The notes beneath the pieces are model-generated. The model was given only the letters and a program-made list of their open reading frames with translations. It did no database searches and was not told where the DNA came from. The translations under genes and the position numbers were made by a program. Positions 28,869-37,346 of a stretch of DNA of 64,000 nt are shown here, piece after piece. Position 1 is the stretch's first letter; every line of letters begins with the position of its first letter. Source of the stretch: CAZIJH01 sp964539655 (GTDB taxonomy: Archaea > Aenigmatarchaeota > Aenigmatarchaeia > CG10238-14 > SCSR01); contig CAZIJH010000004.1 in assembly GCA_964539655.1 (NCBI GenBank), positions 1 through 64,000 on the forward strand. The letters run 5' to 3'.

Positions 28869-30947
28869 TTAATTTCTCAACTTTGGCTTGTATCTTCTCA
28901 TCAGCAAAGAATTGCCCACAACCGACACGGAACTGAAAGCCATGGCAGCTCCCGCGATTATCGGGCTCAGCAGGAATCCGAAGAACGGATACAAAATTCC
29001 GGCCGCAATCGGTATGCCCGCAGTGTTGTACGCGAATGCGAAGAAAAGATTCTGTTTTATTTTCCTGATGGTGTACGCGCTCAAATCGATCGCAGTCACG
29101 ACATCCCTCAAATCATTTTTGATAAGTACTATTTCTCCGGTCTCCATCGCGATGTCCGTCCCGCTTCCGATTGCGATTCCGACGTCGGCTTGTGCCAACA
29201 TCGGTGCGTCGTTTATTCCGTCGCCTACGGTCGCAACCTTGTGTCCCTGCTCCTGAATTTTCTTTACGGCTTCGGATTTTTCTCCGGGAAGAACGTTGGC
29301 CATCACGTCGCTCATTTCCAATCCTATCTGCTTCGCTATTGCTGCGGCCGTCCTTTCGTTGTCTCCCGTGATCATCATGACTCTTTTTTTCATTTTTTTC
29401 AGTTCCTGGATCGCCTCGCTTGAAAATTGTTTCAAGGTGTCCGCTACAGCGATTGATCCGATGAGCTTCTTGTCGTACGCGACGAGTATCGGAGTCTTCC
29501 CCTCGTTCTCAAGTTTTTGCATACTGTTCTCTATCTCCGAAGTTTCGATTCCGATCTCTTTCATGATGGCCCTGTTTCCCACCAGTATCTGCCTGTTGTT
29601 GTAGACCGCCTCGATCCCTTTTCCGGCATGAGTCTTGAATGAATTCGCGTCGGGGATTTTTTTGTTTGTCTCGCTAACTTTCTTGACGATCGCCTCTCCG
29701 ATGGGATGCTCGCTTCCCTTTTCGACGATTGCTGCATAAAGAAGAACGTCTTTCTCCTCGTGCCTTCCCATCACAATCACGTCGGTGACTTCGGGCTCGC
29801 CTTTCGTCAGGGTTCCCGTCTTGTCGAAGACTACCGTGTCAATCTGATTCGCAGTTTCCAAAGCCTCGCCGCTCTTTATCAAAATTCCGTTGTTGGCGCC
29901 AAGCTCAGTTCCGACAAGTATTGCGGTCGGCGTGGCCACTCCGAGAGCGCACGGGCATGCGATTATCAACACCGCGATGAAAATCGTGAGCGCGAAAATA
30001 AAATTACCCGATAGGAAATACCAAACGAGCGCGGAAATTATTGCAATCGCGACGACTGTCGGTACAAAATACGATGAAACTTTGTCGGCGAGATTCTGTA
30101 TCGGGGCTTTCGACGTCTGGGCTTCGTGGACAATTTTGATTATGTTCGCGAGCACAGTGTTCTCTCCGACCTTAGTCGCGCGGAATTTCAAAAGTCCGGA
30201 TTTGTTTATCGTTGATCCTATCACCTCGTCGCCTTTCTTCTTCTCGACAGGCATGCTTTCCCCGGTTATCATGCTCTCGTCTACGGCCGAGCTTCCTTCA
30301 ATTATGATTCCGTCGACAGCAATCTTCTCCCCGGCTTTCACGATTACCGTGTCGTCGACTTTCACTTCCTCGATCGGAATGACAATTTCTTTTCCGTCGC
30401 GTATCACGGTGGCTGTCTTCGCCTGCAGACCCATCAGCTTTTTTATCGATTCTGATGCTTTCCCTTTCGCGATCTCCTCCAAAAATTTTCCCGTGAGAAT
30501 AAGCGTGATGATGATCACCGAGGCGTCAAAGTAAACTTCGCCCATTGGAAAAAATGACGGAAAAAACGTGATAACTGTACTGTAAAGCCATGCTGCGGTA
30601 GTTCCTATTGCAATCAAAGTGTCCATATTCGCAGTCATCGCGCGAAGGGCGTCGTACATTCCCTTGTAAAATCTCCATCCGGCTACGAATTGTATCGGAG
30701 TTGCGAGAAGGAACAGAACGTAATTTTCGTATGGTATGTCAACCGCGAAAGATATTGCAATAACAGGAATCGATATGAGAATTCCAACTATCACGAGAGT
30801 TTTCAATTTCTTGAATTCGTCCTCCGGCTTCTCGTAAGTTTTCAGGCACTGTTCGGAGCAGAAATAAAGCGTCTTGCCGTCTACGACTTTTTTGTAAACT
30901 GCTTTGTTCTCGTCGACATGCATTCCGCAGACAGGGTCTATTGCCAT
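28869..30947 (-). CDS. copA: Copper-type P1B ATPase with N-terminal YHS domain
   Basis: A 692-residue heavy-metal pump. Residues 1-45 form a YHS/TRASH metal-binding domain (DPVCGMHV, LYFCSEQCLKTYE) instead of the usual HMA domain. Eight membrane helices follow, with the CPC motif in helix 6 (ACPCALG), phosphorylation DKTGT, SEHPIGEAI (HP motif), TGDNERT and GDGINDAPML, then a terminal membrane pair with NTAGIPIAAG and MAFSSVSVVGNS, which fits Cu(I) transport. It exports copper across the cytoplasmic membrane at the cost of ATP. Together with the YHS chaperone and outer Cys/Met proteins it forms a copper-handling cluster. Convergent with the frameshifted gene; AT-rich promoter sequence lies upstream. 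Confidence 0.95.
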   Translation of the reverse strand: MAIDPVCGMHVDENKAVYKKVVDGKTLYFCSEQCLKTYEKPEDEFKKLKTLVIVGILISIPVIAISFAVDIPYENYVLFLLATPIQFVAGWRFYKGMYDALRAMTANMDTLIAIGTTAAWLYSTVITFFPSFFPMGEVYFDASVIIITLILTGKFLEEIAKGKASESIKKLMGLQAKTATVIRDGKEIVIPIEEVKVDDTVIVKAGEKIAVDGIIIEGSSAVDESMITGESMPVEKKKGDEVIGSTINKSGLLKFRATKVGENTVLANIIKIVHEAQTSKAPIQNLADKVSSYFVPTVVAIAIISALVWYFLSGNFIFALTIFIAVLIIACPCALGVATPTAILVGTELGANNGILIKSGEALETANQIDTVVFDKTGTLTKGEPEVTDVIVMGRHEEKDVLLYAAIVEKGSEHPIGEAIVKKVSETNKKIPDANSFKTHAGKGIEAVYNNRQILVGNRAIMKEIGIETSEIENSMQKLENEGKTPILVAYDKKLIGSIAVADTLKQFSSEAIQELKKMKKRVMMITGDNERTAAAIAKQIGLEMSDVMANVLPGEKSEAVKKIQEQGHKVATVGDGINDAPMLAQADVGIAIGSGTDIAMETGEIVLIKNDLRDVVTAIDLSAYTIRKIKQNLFFAFAYNTAGIPIAAGILYPFFGFLLSPIIAGAAMAFSSVSVVGNSLLMRRYKPKLRN

Positions 30948-31037
30948 AAAATATAATATTGTTATATTTCCTTAATAAATCATTAGCAAAATAAAATGGC
31001 TTAAGATTGTTGACTACAATGATTATTACTGATTATC

Positions 31038-31340
31038 ATGATGCACCAGATCGTAAAGAAAAAAGATGACTGGCGCACGCACAGCAGGAACATGTTCATC
31101 CAGGACGAGGTCGTAAAATTTACAAGGGCTTTCAGGGACAATTTTTTCACTCTTATCATTTCTTCGTTCGGTCTGTTGGTCGCTCTTAGCTGGAACAATT
31201 TCTGGACGACATGGGTAAATTCTCTTTCTCCCGAAAGTGGCATACCTTACAAGTTTATCATTGCGATCACCATGACGGTGCTCGCGGTCATCTTCACTTA
31301 TTTATTTTCAAGAATAAAGGAATCAACAAGACACAAATGA
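31038..31340 (+). CDS. DUF5654-family membrane protein, second copy
   Basis: A 100-residue protein with a charged N-terminal helix (residues 1-35), membrane helix 1 containing ISSFGLLVALSWNNFWTTW and membrane helix 2 ending in LFSRIKES. The layout, with the tryptophan and Asn in helix 1, matches the DUF5654 member at 19377-19649. Function unknown. It is divergent from the copper ATPase. Confidence 0.7.
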   Translation: MMHQIVKKKDDWRTHSRNMFIQDEVVKFTRAFRDNFFTLIISSFGLLVALSWNNFWTTWVNSLSPESGIPYKFIIAITMTVLAVIFTYLFSRIKESTRHK

Positions 31341-31383
31341 AAATTTCATCTGATATTTAAAATCATATTTTCAAAAATCGATT

Positions 31384-31698
31384 ATGAGTTTAGTGCTAGG
31401 TTCGTTGAGAGGAAAGAAATCTAGAAGCACGTATGACGTACTCATGTACGAGAAGAGAATTGTGGGCATAGCTAATTGGAAGAGCAGCCAGAGAACTATT
31501 TTGGACAATCTGAAATTGATAATGGAGGATGTGAGCGACGTAGAAGAAGCTTTGATGATTGGCAGAAATTTCGGCCATGAAATAAGGACTTTGGCTAACA
31601 AGTACTCTCAAAACGGCTACAAGATAAGATTGGTAGATATCGACGGATATGCGAACGTTCCTATTACAAAAATTCTCGAAATGGTCACGAGAAACTAA
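31384..31698 (+). CDS. Unknown small protein
   Basis: A 104-residue alpha/beta protein: STYDVLMYEKRIVGIA as a strand pair, a helix from SSQRTILDNLKLIMEDV, then EIRTLANKYSQNGYKIRLVDIDG. Start is leaderless-looking. No family recognised; it is convergent with the DUF5989 gene, eight bases apart. Confidence 0.55.
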   Translation: MSLVLGSLRGKKSRSTYDVLMYEKRIVGIANWKSSQRTILDNLKLIMEDVSDVEEALMIGRNFGHEIRTLANKYSQNGYKIRLVDIDGYANVPITKILEMVTRN

Positions 31699-31705
31699 AT
31701 GATTT

Positions 31706-31885
31706 TTAAATCAGCGTATAGATGAACGGCGCGATCCCCGTCGCGTTGGCGAACATGAGGAATATTCCGAACATCAAAATGACAATCATGAACGGTATGA
31801 GCCACCACAGTTTTCTTTTCCACAAGAATTTGAAAAGCTCGCCGACGATTCCGAAAACGGATTTCATGTTTGACAGGATTCCCAT
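31706..31885 (-). CDS. DUF5989-family small membrane protein
   Basis: A 59-residue protein in a different frame from the longer overlapping ORF. An amphipathic N-terminus with GELFKFLWKRKLWWL leads into one membrane helix rich in Ile, Met and Phe, ending with ANATGIAPFIYTLI. This is the DUF5989 pattern, found next to NodU/CmcH-type carbamoyltransferases. It follows the carbamoyltransferase by 43 bases on the same strand and completes a three-gene module. Confidence 0.85.
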   Translation of the reverse strand: MGILSNMKSVFGIVGELFKFLWKRKLWWLIPFMIVILMFGIFLMFANATGIAPFIYTLI

Positions 31886-31928
31886 TCAGATTACCTTCAA
31901 TCAAAAGATAATTCCGTCACGCCGATAT

Positions 31929-33644
31929 TTAAGCCTTTTTTTCTATCACGAAATGATCAAGCACGAGAATGTCCATACCGCTGTTGCTGAAAGTGTTCCA
32001 CGCGTTCTGCGGAGTATTCACTATCGGCTCTCCTTTCAGGTTGAAGCTCGTGTTCAAAATCGTGTTCACTCCTGTCTGCTCGCCGAATCTTGAAATCAAT
32101 TTGTGATAAAGCGGACTCTCTTCTTTGTACACCGTCTGCAGCCTCGCGGTTCCCATATGATTCACTGCGGGAATGACTTTCTGCTTGCTTTGTTTTACAG
32201 GAGCGACGTAGAGCATGAACCTCGCAGGTATGTGCCTGTCCGGATTTTCAAACTCGAAAAATTCCTGCGTGGCTTCCGAAATAATCGACGGCGCGAACGG
32301 CCTGAAGGGCTCCCTGAATTTTATTTTCCTGTTGACGATGTCTTTCATCTCTGCGATTCTCGGATCTGCGATGATGCTTCGGTGGCCGAGCGCACGCGGA
32401 CCCCATTCGAATCTTCCATGGAACCATCCGATTACTTTTCCATTCGTTATGTGATCGACAGTCTCGCTGACGAGCTCAGAATCGTTCGGAATGAACCTGT
32501 ATTTTATGTTGTTCTGCTCGAGAAAATCCTGTATCTCTCTTTTTTCGTACTCCTGCCCGAGATAGCTGCTCTTCATCACAGCTTTTCTCGGCTTGTTCAA
32601 GATTGTGTGGTAAGCCCACAGCGCAGCTCCCAATGCTCCTCCTGAATCTCCAGCCGCAGGTTGAATGTACACATCCTCGAACGGGCCTTCGCGCAAAATT
32701 CTTCCGTTTGCAACGGAATTCAATGCGACTCCTCCGGCAAGGCAGATATTTTTGGATCCGGTGATCTTGTGCGCCTCTTTCACGATTTTCAAAATCATTT
32801 CTTCGGTGACTCTCTGTATGCTCGCTCCGACATCAGCGTAATATTGGTCCACGTTTTCCCTCCTCTTCGGGTCCTGCGGCGAGCCGAACTCCTTCTCGAA
32901 TTTTTTGCTGAACGAGTTGGTCTCGGACCTGTGGAACGAAAAATAATCCATGTTGAGCGAGAAGCTTCCGTCGTCGTTGACGTTGATCATCTTCATGACC
33001 TTGTCTATGTATTTCGGCTGGCCGTACGGCGCCATTCCCATTACTTTGTACTCGCCTTCGTTCACCTCGAATCCTAGGAAAGCTGTGAACGCGCTGTACA
33101 GAAGTCCGAGCGAATGCGGGAATTTCATCTCCTTCAAAATTTTGATCTCGTTCCCGTTCGCGTGCCCTATCGTCGCGCTTGTCCACTCCCCGACCCCGTC
33201 GATGGTGACGACGGCCGACTCTTCGAAAGGGGAAACGAAGTACGAGCTCGCGGCGTGCGAAAGATGGTGCTCGCAGAAAAGAATTTTGTCTCCGTCGATT
33301 TTCAATTTCTCCATCATCTTGCTTTTTATCCACAGCTTGTCCTTCATCCAGTTCAGCATTCCCTCTCTGAAAACTCCGCCTGATCTAGGATAATTATTCA
33401 AGACTGACAAAATTATTCTCTCGAATTTCAAAAACGGTTTTTCGTAAAAAACAACGAAGTCAAGTTCGTCGGCCTTTATTCCAGCTTTCTGCAAACAAAA
33501 ATCAATTGCATTGGTCGGAAATCCGCTGTCGTGTTTCTTTCTCGAAAATCTTTCCTCTTCCGCTGCTGCGACAACATCGCCGTCTTTGATCAGGGCCGCG
33601 GCCGCGTCATGATAATAGCAGGAAATTCCGAGTACGCTCACCAT
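31929..33644 (-). CDS. Carbamoyltransferase, NodU/CmcH/TobZ family
   Basis: A 571-residue enzyme starting at the ATG at 33644 (MVSVLGISCYYHDAAAALI); the 64-residue upstream extension reads through the neighbouring gene in another frame and is rejected. The N-terminal Kae1/YrdC-like ATPase fold shows HHLSHAASSYF with metal-binding histidines, TIDGVGEW and CLAGGVALNSVANG; the C-terminal domain has FHGRFEWGPRALGHRSI. These enzymes make a carbamoyl-adenylate and pass the carbamoyl group to a sugar or natural-product hydroxyl. The acceptor here is probably a surface glycan, as in other carbamoyltransferase-SxtJ-DUF5989 modules. It overlaps the SxtJ-like gene by seven bases. Confidence 0.93.
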   Translation of the reverse strand: MVSVLGISCYYHDAAAALIKDGDVVAAAEEERFSRKKHDSGFPTNAIDFCLQKAGIKADELDFVVFYEKPFLKFERIILSVLNNYPRSGGVFREGMLNWMKDKLWIKSKMMEKLKIDGDKILFCEHHLSHAASSYFVSPFEESAVVTIDGVGEWTSATIGHANGNEIKILKEMKFPHSLGLLYSAFTAFLGFEVNEGEYKVMGMAPYGQPKYIDKVMKMINVNDDGSFSLNMDYFSFHRSETNSFSKKFEKEFGSPQDPKRRENVDQYYADVGASIQRVTEEMILKIVKEAHKITGSKNICLAGGVALNSVANGRILREGPFEDVYIQPAAGDSGGALGAALWAYHTILNKPRKAVMKSSYLGQEYEKREIQDFLEQNNIKYRFIPNDSELVSETVDHITNGKVIGWFHGRFEWGPRALGHRSIIADPRIAEMKDIVNRKIKFREPFRPFAPSIISEATQEFFEFENPDRHIPARFMLYVAPVKQSKQKVIPAVNHMGTARLQTVYKEESPLYHKLISRFGEQTGVNTILNTSFNLKGEPIVNTPQNAWNTFSNSGMDILVLDHFVIEKKA

Positions 33645-33877
33645 TGCTCTTTCGCCTCTTCGAGTGTGTTGAAATATTTTTTCCTGTCGACCCAACGAGC
33701 GGGCTTTTTCTTGACTGCAAGGTAATCCTTGAAAAGCGTCACGACAATCCCAGGAATCGCGAAAACTGTGAAATACATTAGGCCGAGAATAATTCTTCCC
33801 TGGAAATTTCCGATCCTTTCCGCGACAGACTTCCATTTCTGCCAGAGGGTTTTTTTCTTTGCTTCTTGGCTGGACAT
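33638..33877 (-). CDS. SxtJ-like small membrane protein
   Basis: A 79-residue protein: basic start with LWQKWKSVAERIGNFQGRII, one membrane helix (LGLMYFTVFAIPGIVVTLF) and a basic tail with WVDRKKYFNTLEEAKEQW. This matches the SxtJ-related proteins that accompany carbamoyltransferases. It starts the three-gene module, overlapping the carbamoyltransferase by seven bases. Confidence 0.8.
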   Translation of the reverse strand: MSSQEAKKKTLWQKWKSVAERIGNFQGRIILGLMYFTVFAIPGIVVTLFKDYLAVKKKPARWVDRKKYFNTLEEAKEQW

Positions 33878-33943
33878 ACTCTTACCTTGAATTATTGAAC
33901 TGAAAGTTTATAAGTTGTGGCTAAAACTTGCGCTGAAGTTTAG

Positions 33944-34525
33944 TTAATTTATTTTTTTGTAAATATTAAGAATTCTATCAACGCTCACTACTAGACTTTT
34001 CAAATCTTTGTCGCCAGAATAAACTTCAAAAAAGTTTTCATCTCTTGATATATTTATTGCAAGTTTATCTCGATACGAGTTTATTTGAGCAAAATTTTCA
34101 AACAATTGATAATCATAACCCGATTTAGTATATTCTTCTATCAATGACCTTGAGACAATTGGATTAATTGTTCCTTTTGGTTTGACTTTTGTAACAAATT
34201 CTCCTGCCCACGATATTTTTGGCCGGATTTCTGCATCTTTGTACATAATAGTTTTTGCTACCAGTTCCTTACTAGATTCCGAATTTTCGAAGAATTTTTC
34301 AAGCTCAAAATACAAACTGATGGCTGCTGGATCTTTTCGTATAAATTCAAAATTTTCATTTTCAATTTTTCGTTCTCTTTCTTCGTCTTGCATTTTACCT
34401 GCCCATAACACGCCAGCAACTCCTGTGACACCGGATAAAATAATTGCAGATTTACCTATGGTACCCAGTCCACCTCTGACAAATTTTCTTCTGCCCATCT
34501 TTTGGTTCCAAAATTCGGATGACAT
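33944..34525 (-). CDS. Probable Tat-exported protein, unknown
   Basis: A 193-residue protein with a twin-arginine signal: MGRRKFVRGGLGTIGKSA followed by a hydrophobic stretch to about residue 45. The mature part is helical and charged with no cysteines or metal motif. Codon use is more AT-rich than the carbamoyltransferase module beside it. If Tat-dependent, it is folded before export; cargo function unknown. Divergent from the Dabb gene. Confidence 0.65.
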   Translation of the reverse strand: MSSEFWNQKMGRRKFVRGGLGTIGKSAIILSGVTGVAGVLWAGKMQDEERERKIENENFEFIRKDPAAISLYFELEKFFENSESSKELVAKTIMYKDAEIRPKISWAGEFVTKVKPKGTINPIVSRSLIEEYTKSGYDYQLFENFAQINSYRDKLAINISRDENFFEVYSGDKDLKSLVVSVDRILNIYKKIN

Positions 34526-34606
34526 AATTTAAATTGAAATTTTTTAAGGATTTAAACGTTATACTCTAAGAAAAGTGAATTTAAGTTTCAAATTCGTTAT
34601 CGAATT

Positions 34607-34909
34607 ATGATCACTCACATTGTCATGCTCAAATTGAATCCTGGTGTTCCTTCTGACGAGATAGACACAATGTACGAGCGGGTTCTGGAAGCAAAACTGA
34701 ATATTCCAGAAGTAAAGAGTATGGACCTTGTGAAAAATATGGCGATTCCTAGGAGAAGCTTGGACTTCGATAACGGATTTGTCATGACATTTGACAACGA
34801 ATCTGCATTGAATACTTATTACGGACATCCTGCTCATAAAGTTCTTTCACAATATCTCCGTGGGATAGCCGAGCTCTATGTTCTAGATTACGAAATAGAA
34901 ACAATATAA
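34607..34909 (+). CDS. Dabb (stress-responsive A/B barrel) domain protein
   Basis: A 100-residue single-domain protein. MITHIVMLKLNPGV, a helix, then VKNMAIPRRSLDFDNGFVMTFDNESALNTYYGHPAHKVL is the ferredoxin-like alpha/beta barrel of the Dabb family, which includes plant stress proteins and olivetolic acid cyclase. The conserved HPAH near residue 83 is present. Function in archaea is unknown. It is divergent from the Tat-type gene and 76 bases before the LAGLIDADG gene. Confidence 0.85.
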   Translation: MITHIVMLKLNPGVPSDEIDTMYERVLEAKLNIPEVKSMDLVKNMAIPRRSLDFDNGFVMTFDNESALNTYYGHPAHKVLSQYLRGIAELYVLDYEIETI

Positions 34910-34950
34910 ATATTGTCCCGCAATACAAACTCTAGTTTAGCTTAATCAAG

Positions 34951-34962
34951 GATATATTTATA
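34951..34962 (+). promoter_or_regulatory. TATA-type promoter of the LAGLIDADG gene at 34986
   Basis: GATATATTTATA lies 24-35 bases before the endonuclease ATG, the expected archaeal spacing. Transcription from here would run on through tRNA-Glu. Confidence 0.5.
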
Positions 34963-34985
34963 GTAGGTCTTAACAATATTTTAGT

Positions 34986-35933
34986 ATGAGAATTATTTTG
35001 AAAAAAGGTAAGCAAAAAGAACTGATTGATTTAACCAAATCAAAATTATCTTTATCATGGTCAGAATTGGGAAGGCTCCTTGGAATTAAACCCAATTATT
35101 TGAGTGGTGATTTGCGATTTGAAAATGTCACAATCAGCGATCAATTATATAAAAATTTGTCAAGAATGAGCGATGTTAATTTTGATAATTTCATTGAAAA
35201 AAAAGTTCCTAACAATTGGGGGCGAATAAAAGGAGGGAAGTTATCTACTCATAGACAGCGTCCTCGAAAGTTACTCATTAAACAACATTCTAGTAATCTT
35301 GCAGAAGCTATTGGTATAATTTTAGGTGATGGTAGTTTGTATAACAATAAAAAACATGGAATCAACCAATTAGTTGTAACTGGCCATATCAAAAATGATC
35401 AAATATATTTGTCTAAATTTGTGAAGCCGCTTTTTGAAAATTTGTTTAATTTAAAATTTAGTATTAAAAAAGATAACAAAAAACATGTAATAAGAATTTA
35501 CAGCCAAAAGAAAGATGTTTTATATACTTTAGAAAAACTTGGCATACCGATTGGAAATAAAATAAAGAATGATGTTGGAATACCGAATTGGATATTTTCG
35601 TCAAAAGATTTCGTTAAATCATGCATACGTGGTATTGTCGACACTGACGGTTCTGTATTCCCAATAACTGGAAGAAACTATACATATGTAGAAATTACAT
35701 CCGCTTGCAAAAATTTAAGAAAATCTATAGACCAAAGCATGAAAATAATTGGATTAAAAACATCCAAATGGACCAAAAATGGAACTCCAAAAATTTATAT
35801 AGCAAACAAACGAGATATTTCTCGCTATTACAATGAAGTGGGATTTAATAACCCATATCATAAAAATAGATTTAAGCTCCTATCGTCTAGTCCGGTCAAA
35901 CAAAGCCGAAAGGACGCCGGGCTTTCGATCTAA
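34986..35933 (+). CDS. LAGLIDADG homing endonuclease reading into tRNA-Glu
   Basis: A 315-residue protein with an N-terminal helix-turn-helix-like region (WSELGRLLGIKPNYLSGDL) and two LAGLIDADG motifs, AIGIILGDGSL near residue 110 and CIRGIVDTDGSV near 215. Such enzymes cut long DNA sites and spread themselves. The gene is AT-rich compared with its surroundings. Its last 19 codons (from LLSSSPVKQ) are the 5' half of tRNA-Glu, and the stop lies inside the tRNA intron. Alignment with the endonuclease at 44281-44961 puts the natural end just at the tRNA start (GFNN...FKLL versus GFND...QKLL). It may have been inserted at the tRNA 5' end and lost its own stop. Confidence 0.88.
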   Translation: MRIILKKGKQKELIDLTKSKLSLSWSELGRLLGIKPNYLSGDLRFENVTISDQLYKNLSRMSDVNFDNFIEKKVPNNWGRIKGGKLSTHRQRPRKLLIKQHSSNLAEAIGIILGDGSLYNNKKHGINQLVVTGHIKNDQIYLSKFVKPLFENLFNLKFSIKKDNKKHVIRIYSQKKDVLYTLEKLGIPIGNKIKNDVGIPNWIFSSKDFVKSCIRGIVDTDGSVFPITGRNYTYVEITSACKNLRKSIDQSMKIIGLKTSKWTKNGTPKIYIANKRDISRYYNEVGFNNPYHKNRFKLLSSSPVKQSRKDAGLSI

Positions 35934-36003
35934 AAGCGAAAGCTTCGAAAAAAAAGATGAGAGAAGAAATCCGGCAACCCGGGTTCAAATCCCGGTGGGA
36001 GCA
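35876..36003 (+). tRNA. tRNA-Glu(TTC) with anticodon intron and enlarged D loop
   Basis: Acceptor GCTCCTA/TGGGAGC, D stem GTCT/GGAC, anticodon stem CCGGG/TCCGG, anticodon loop CTTTCGA (anticodon TTC), T stem CCGGG/CCCGG around TTCAAAT, discriminator A. A 41-base intron occupies 35928-35968 between positions 37 and 38. The D loop (35889-35911) is 23 bases, about twice the normal size, so it may hide a second, roughly 12-base intron. The 5' half overlaps the coding sequence of the upstream endonuclease. Confidence 0.88.
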
Positions 36004-36034
36004 TTTTTTATTCTTTTGCTAATAATAGGATGTT

Positions 36035-36712
36035 ATGATAAAAGTTGTAATTAATGCGGACGACTTTGGATACAGCAGAATTTTCAATGCCAAAATTTTG
36101 GATTTGTTACAGAGAGGTGCAATTAAATCCGCGACTATATTAGTAAACAGGATTGATGACAAACAGCAGGATGTTTCGCAACTCATTTCCGTTCACAAAA
36201 ATTTGGATGTCGGCATTGGAATCGAGTACGAATTGACAAGAAAAGAATCTGCAACTGAAGATATAGATGCTCAATATAAGAAATTTATTTCAGTTTTCGG
36301 TTTTTCTCCGTCGCATTTCAGCATGCACTTGCCAAAAGTTTTGAGAGACAGGCATGACAGCTCTGAAATAATAAAAAGTCTGGCGTATAAAATTCAGAAA
36401 TTTGCGCAAATTCAAAACATACCGATGGATAACGACGGACCTTATGGAATTGAAGATTGGGGAAAAGTTCGCACAACAACTGTGCCCATTTTCATGGGAA
36501 CTTACCATAATTTTAAAGAAATACAAAATTACTTTGAAAAAATGAAAAACGGGAAAAGTTATGAAATTATTTTTCATCCAGGCGAGTACGATCCTGTAAA
36601 TACATCCAGCCTTAATGCCGAACGGAAAAATGATTATGACAATATTTTGAGATTGCAGGAATGGCTTAAACCGCGCAAAGATATACAAATTATAAGTTTT
36701 CTGAATTTGTAA
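36035..36712 (+). CDS. YdjC/ChbG-like carbohydrate deacetylase
   Basis: A 225-residue protein of the YdjC fold, related to polysaccharide deacetylases. INADDFG at residues 6-12 is the signature metal site; later HFSMHLPK and FHPGEYD supply histidines and acid residues. The family removes acetyl groups from N-acetylated sugars such as chitooligosaccharides. Length is slightly below the usual 240-280. It begins a run of plus-strand genes after tRNA-Glu. Confidence 0.85.
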   Translation: MIKVVINADDFGYSRIFNAKILDLLQRGAIKSATILVNRIDDKQQDVSQLISVHKNLDVGIGIEYELTRKESATEDIDAQYKKFISVFGFSPSHFSMHLPKVLRDRHDSSEIIKSLAYKIQKFAQIQNIPMDNDGPYGIEDWGKVRTTTVPIFMGTYHNFKEIQNYFEKMKNGKSYEIIFHPGEYDPVNTSSLNAERKNDYDNILRLQEWLKPRKDIQIISFLNL

Positions 36713-36754
36713 CTTTTGAACAATCAATTAATACTTAACGTACAATTTTTCTTT

Positions 36755-37300
36755 ATGGAAAATATACACGAGAAAATTGCAGAGGGCGTAAAAGAGATAG
36801 CAATCCATTGTCAAAATGAATTAAAAGTTCCAATCGGGATTGACGGCGCTGTAATCTCTTACCTTGTCGATTTGTATTCCGTTAAAAAATTCGGACGTAA
36901 TTATCTAGACAGCCTGCCGAACACTGTATGCATAAGCTCGAAGCGAGAAGAATCGGATACAGAAAAATTTGTATCAATCTTGAAAAGTAGCCAAGGACGT
37001 ACGGTTTGCGCAATAGACATGAGGACCCAGTCAGGTAAAACTGGCAAGATGCTGAGAGAGCTCGCAAAAGGAATCGTGCCGAAATCTAAATTGAAGTACA
37101 TTGTTCTTTTTGATCCAAATTCACATGCAGACTTGGGGGTATATTGGGAACCGCTTACAGATGACAGGCGTATTCAATGGCTTGACGAAGATACTTATAA
37201 AACGCTTTTTGTAAATACTGAAACGGGATGGCAATATAATTTATCTTCCGAACTGATTGACAGTCTCGATGACGTGAAAGAAATCAAGAAGTATCTGTAG
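36755..37300 (+). CDS. Unknown protein, faint phosphoribosyltransferase-like pattern
   Basis: A 181-residue protein from the ATG at 36755 (MENIHEKIAEGVKEIA); a longer start at 36716 is less likely. VCAIDMRTQSGKTGKML has the shape of a PRPP loop (hydrophobic strand, acidic residue, then TxSGKT), but one of the two usual acidic residues is missing. LKYIVLFDPNSHADLGVYW follows as a further strand. No firm family. Confidence 0.5.
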   Translation: MENIHEKIAEGVKEIAIHCQNELKVPIGIDGAVISYLVDLYSVKKFGRNYLDSLPNTVCISSKREESDTEKFVSILKSSQGRTVCAIDMRTQSGKTGKMLRELAKGIVPKSKLKYIVLFDPNSHADLGVYWEPLTDDRRIQWLDEDTYKTLFVNTETGWQYNLSSELIDSLDDVKEIKKYL

Positions 37301-37346
37301 CAATCTTATATTCAAAGCATTTTAACTTTAAAATGAAATTTCATTC

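Noticed and set aside
31695..31904. 69-residue minus ORF over DUF5989
   Set aside because: Longer than the DUF5989 frame but of shadow composition; the 59-residue frame has a clear family pattern.
33645..33836. 64-residue extension of the carbamoyltransferase
   Set aside because: It reads the SxtJ-like gene in the wrong frame; the enzyme's normal N-terminus begins at 33644.
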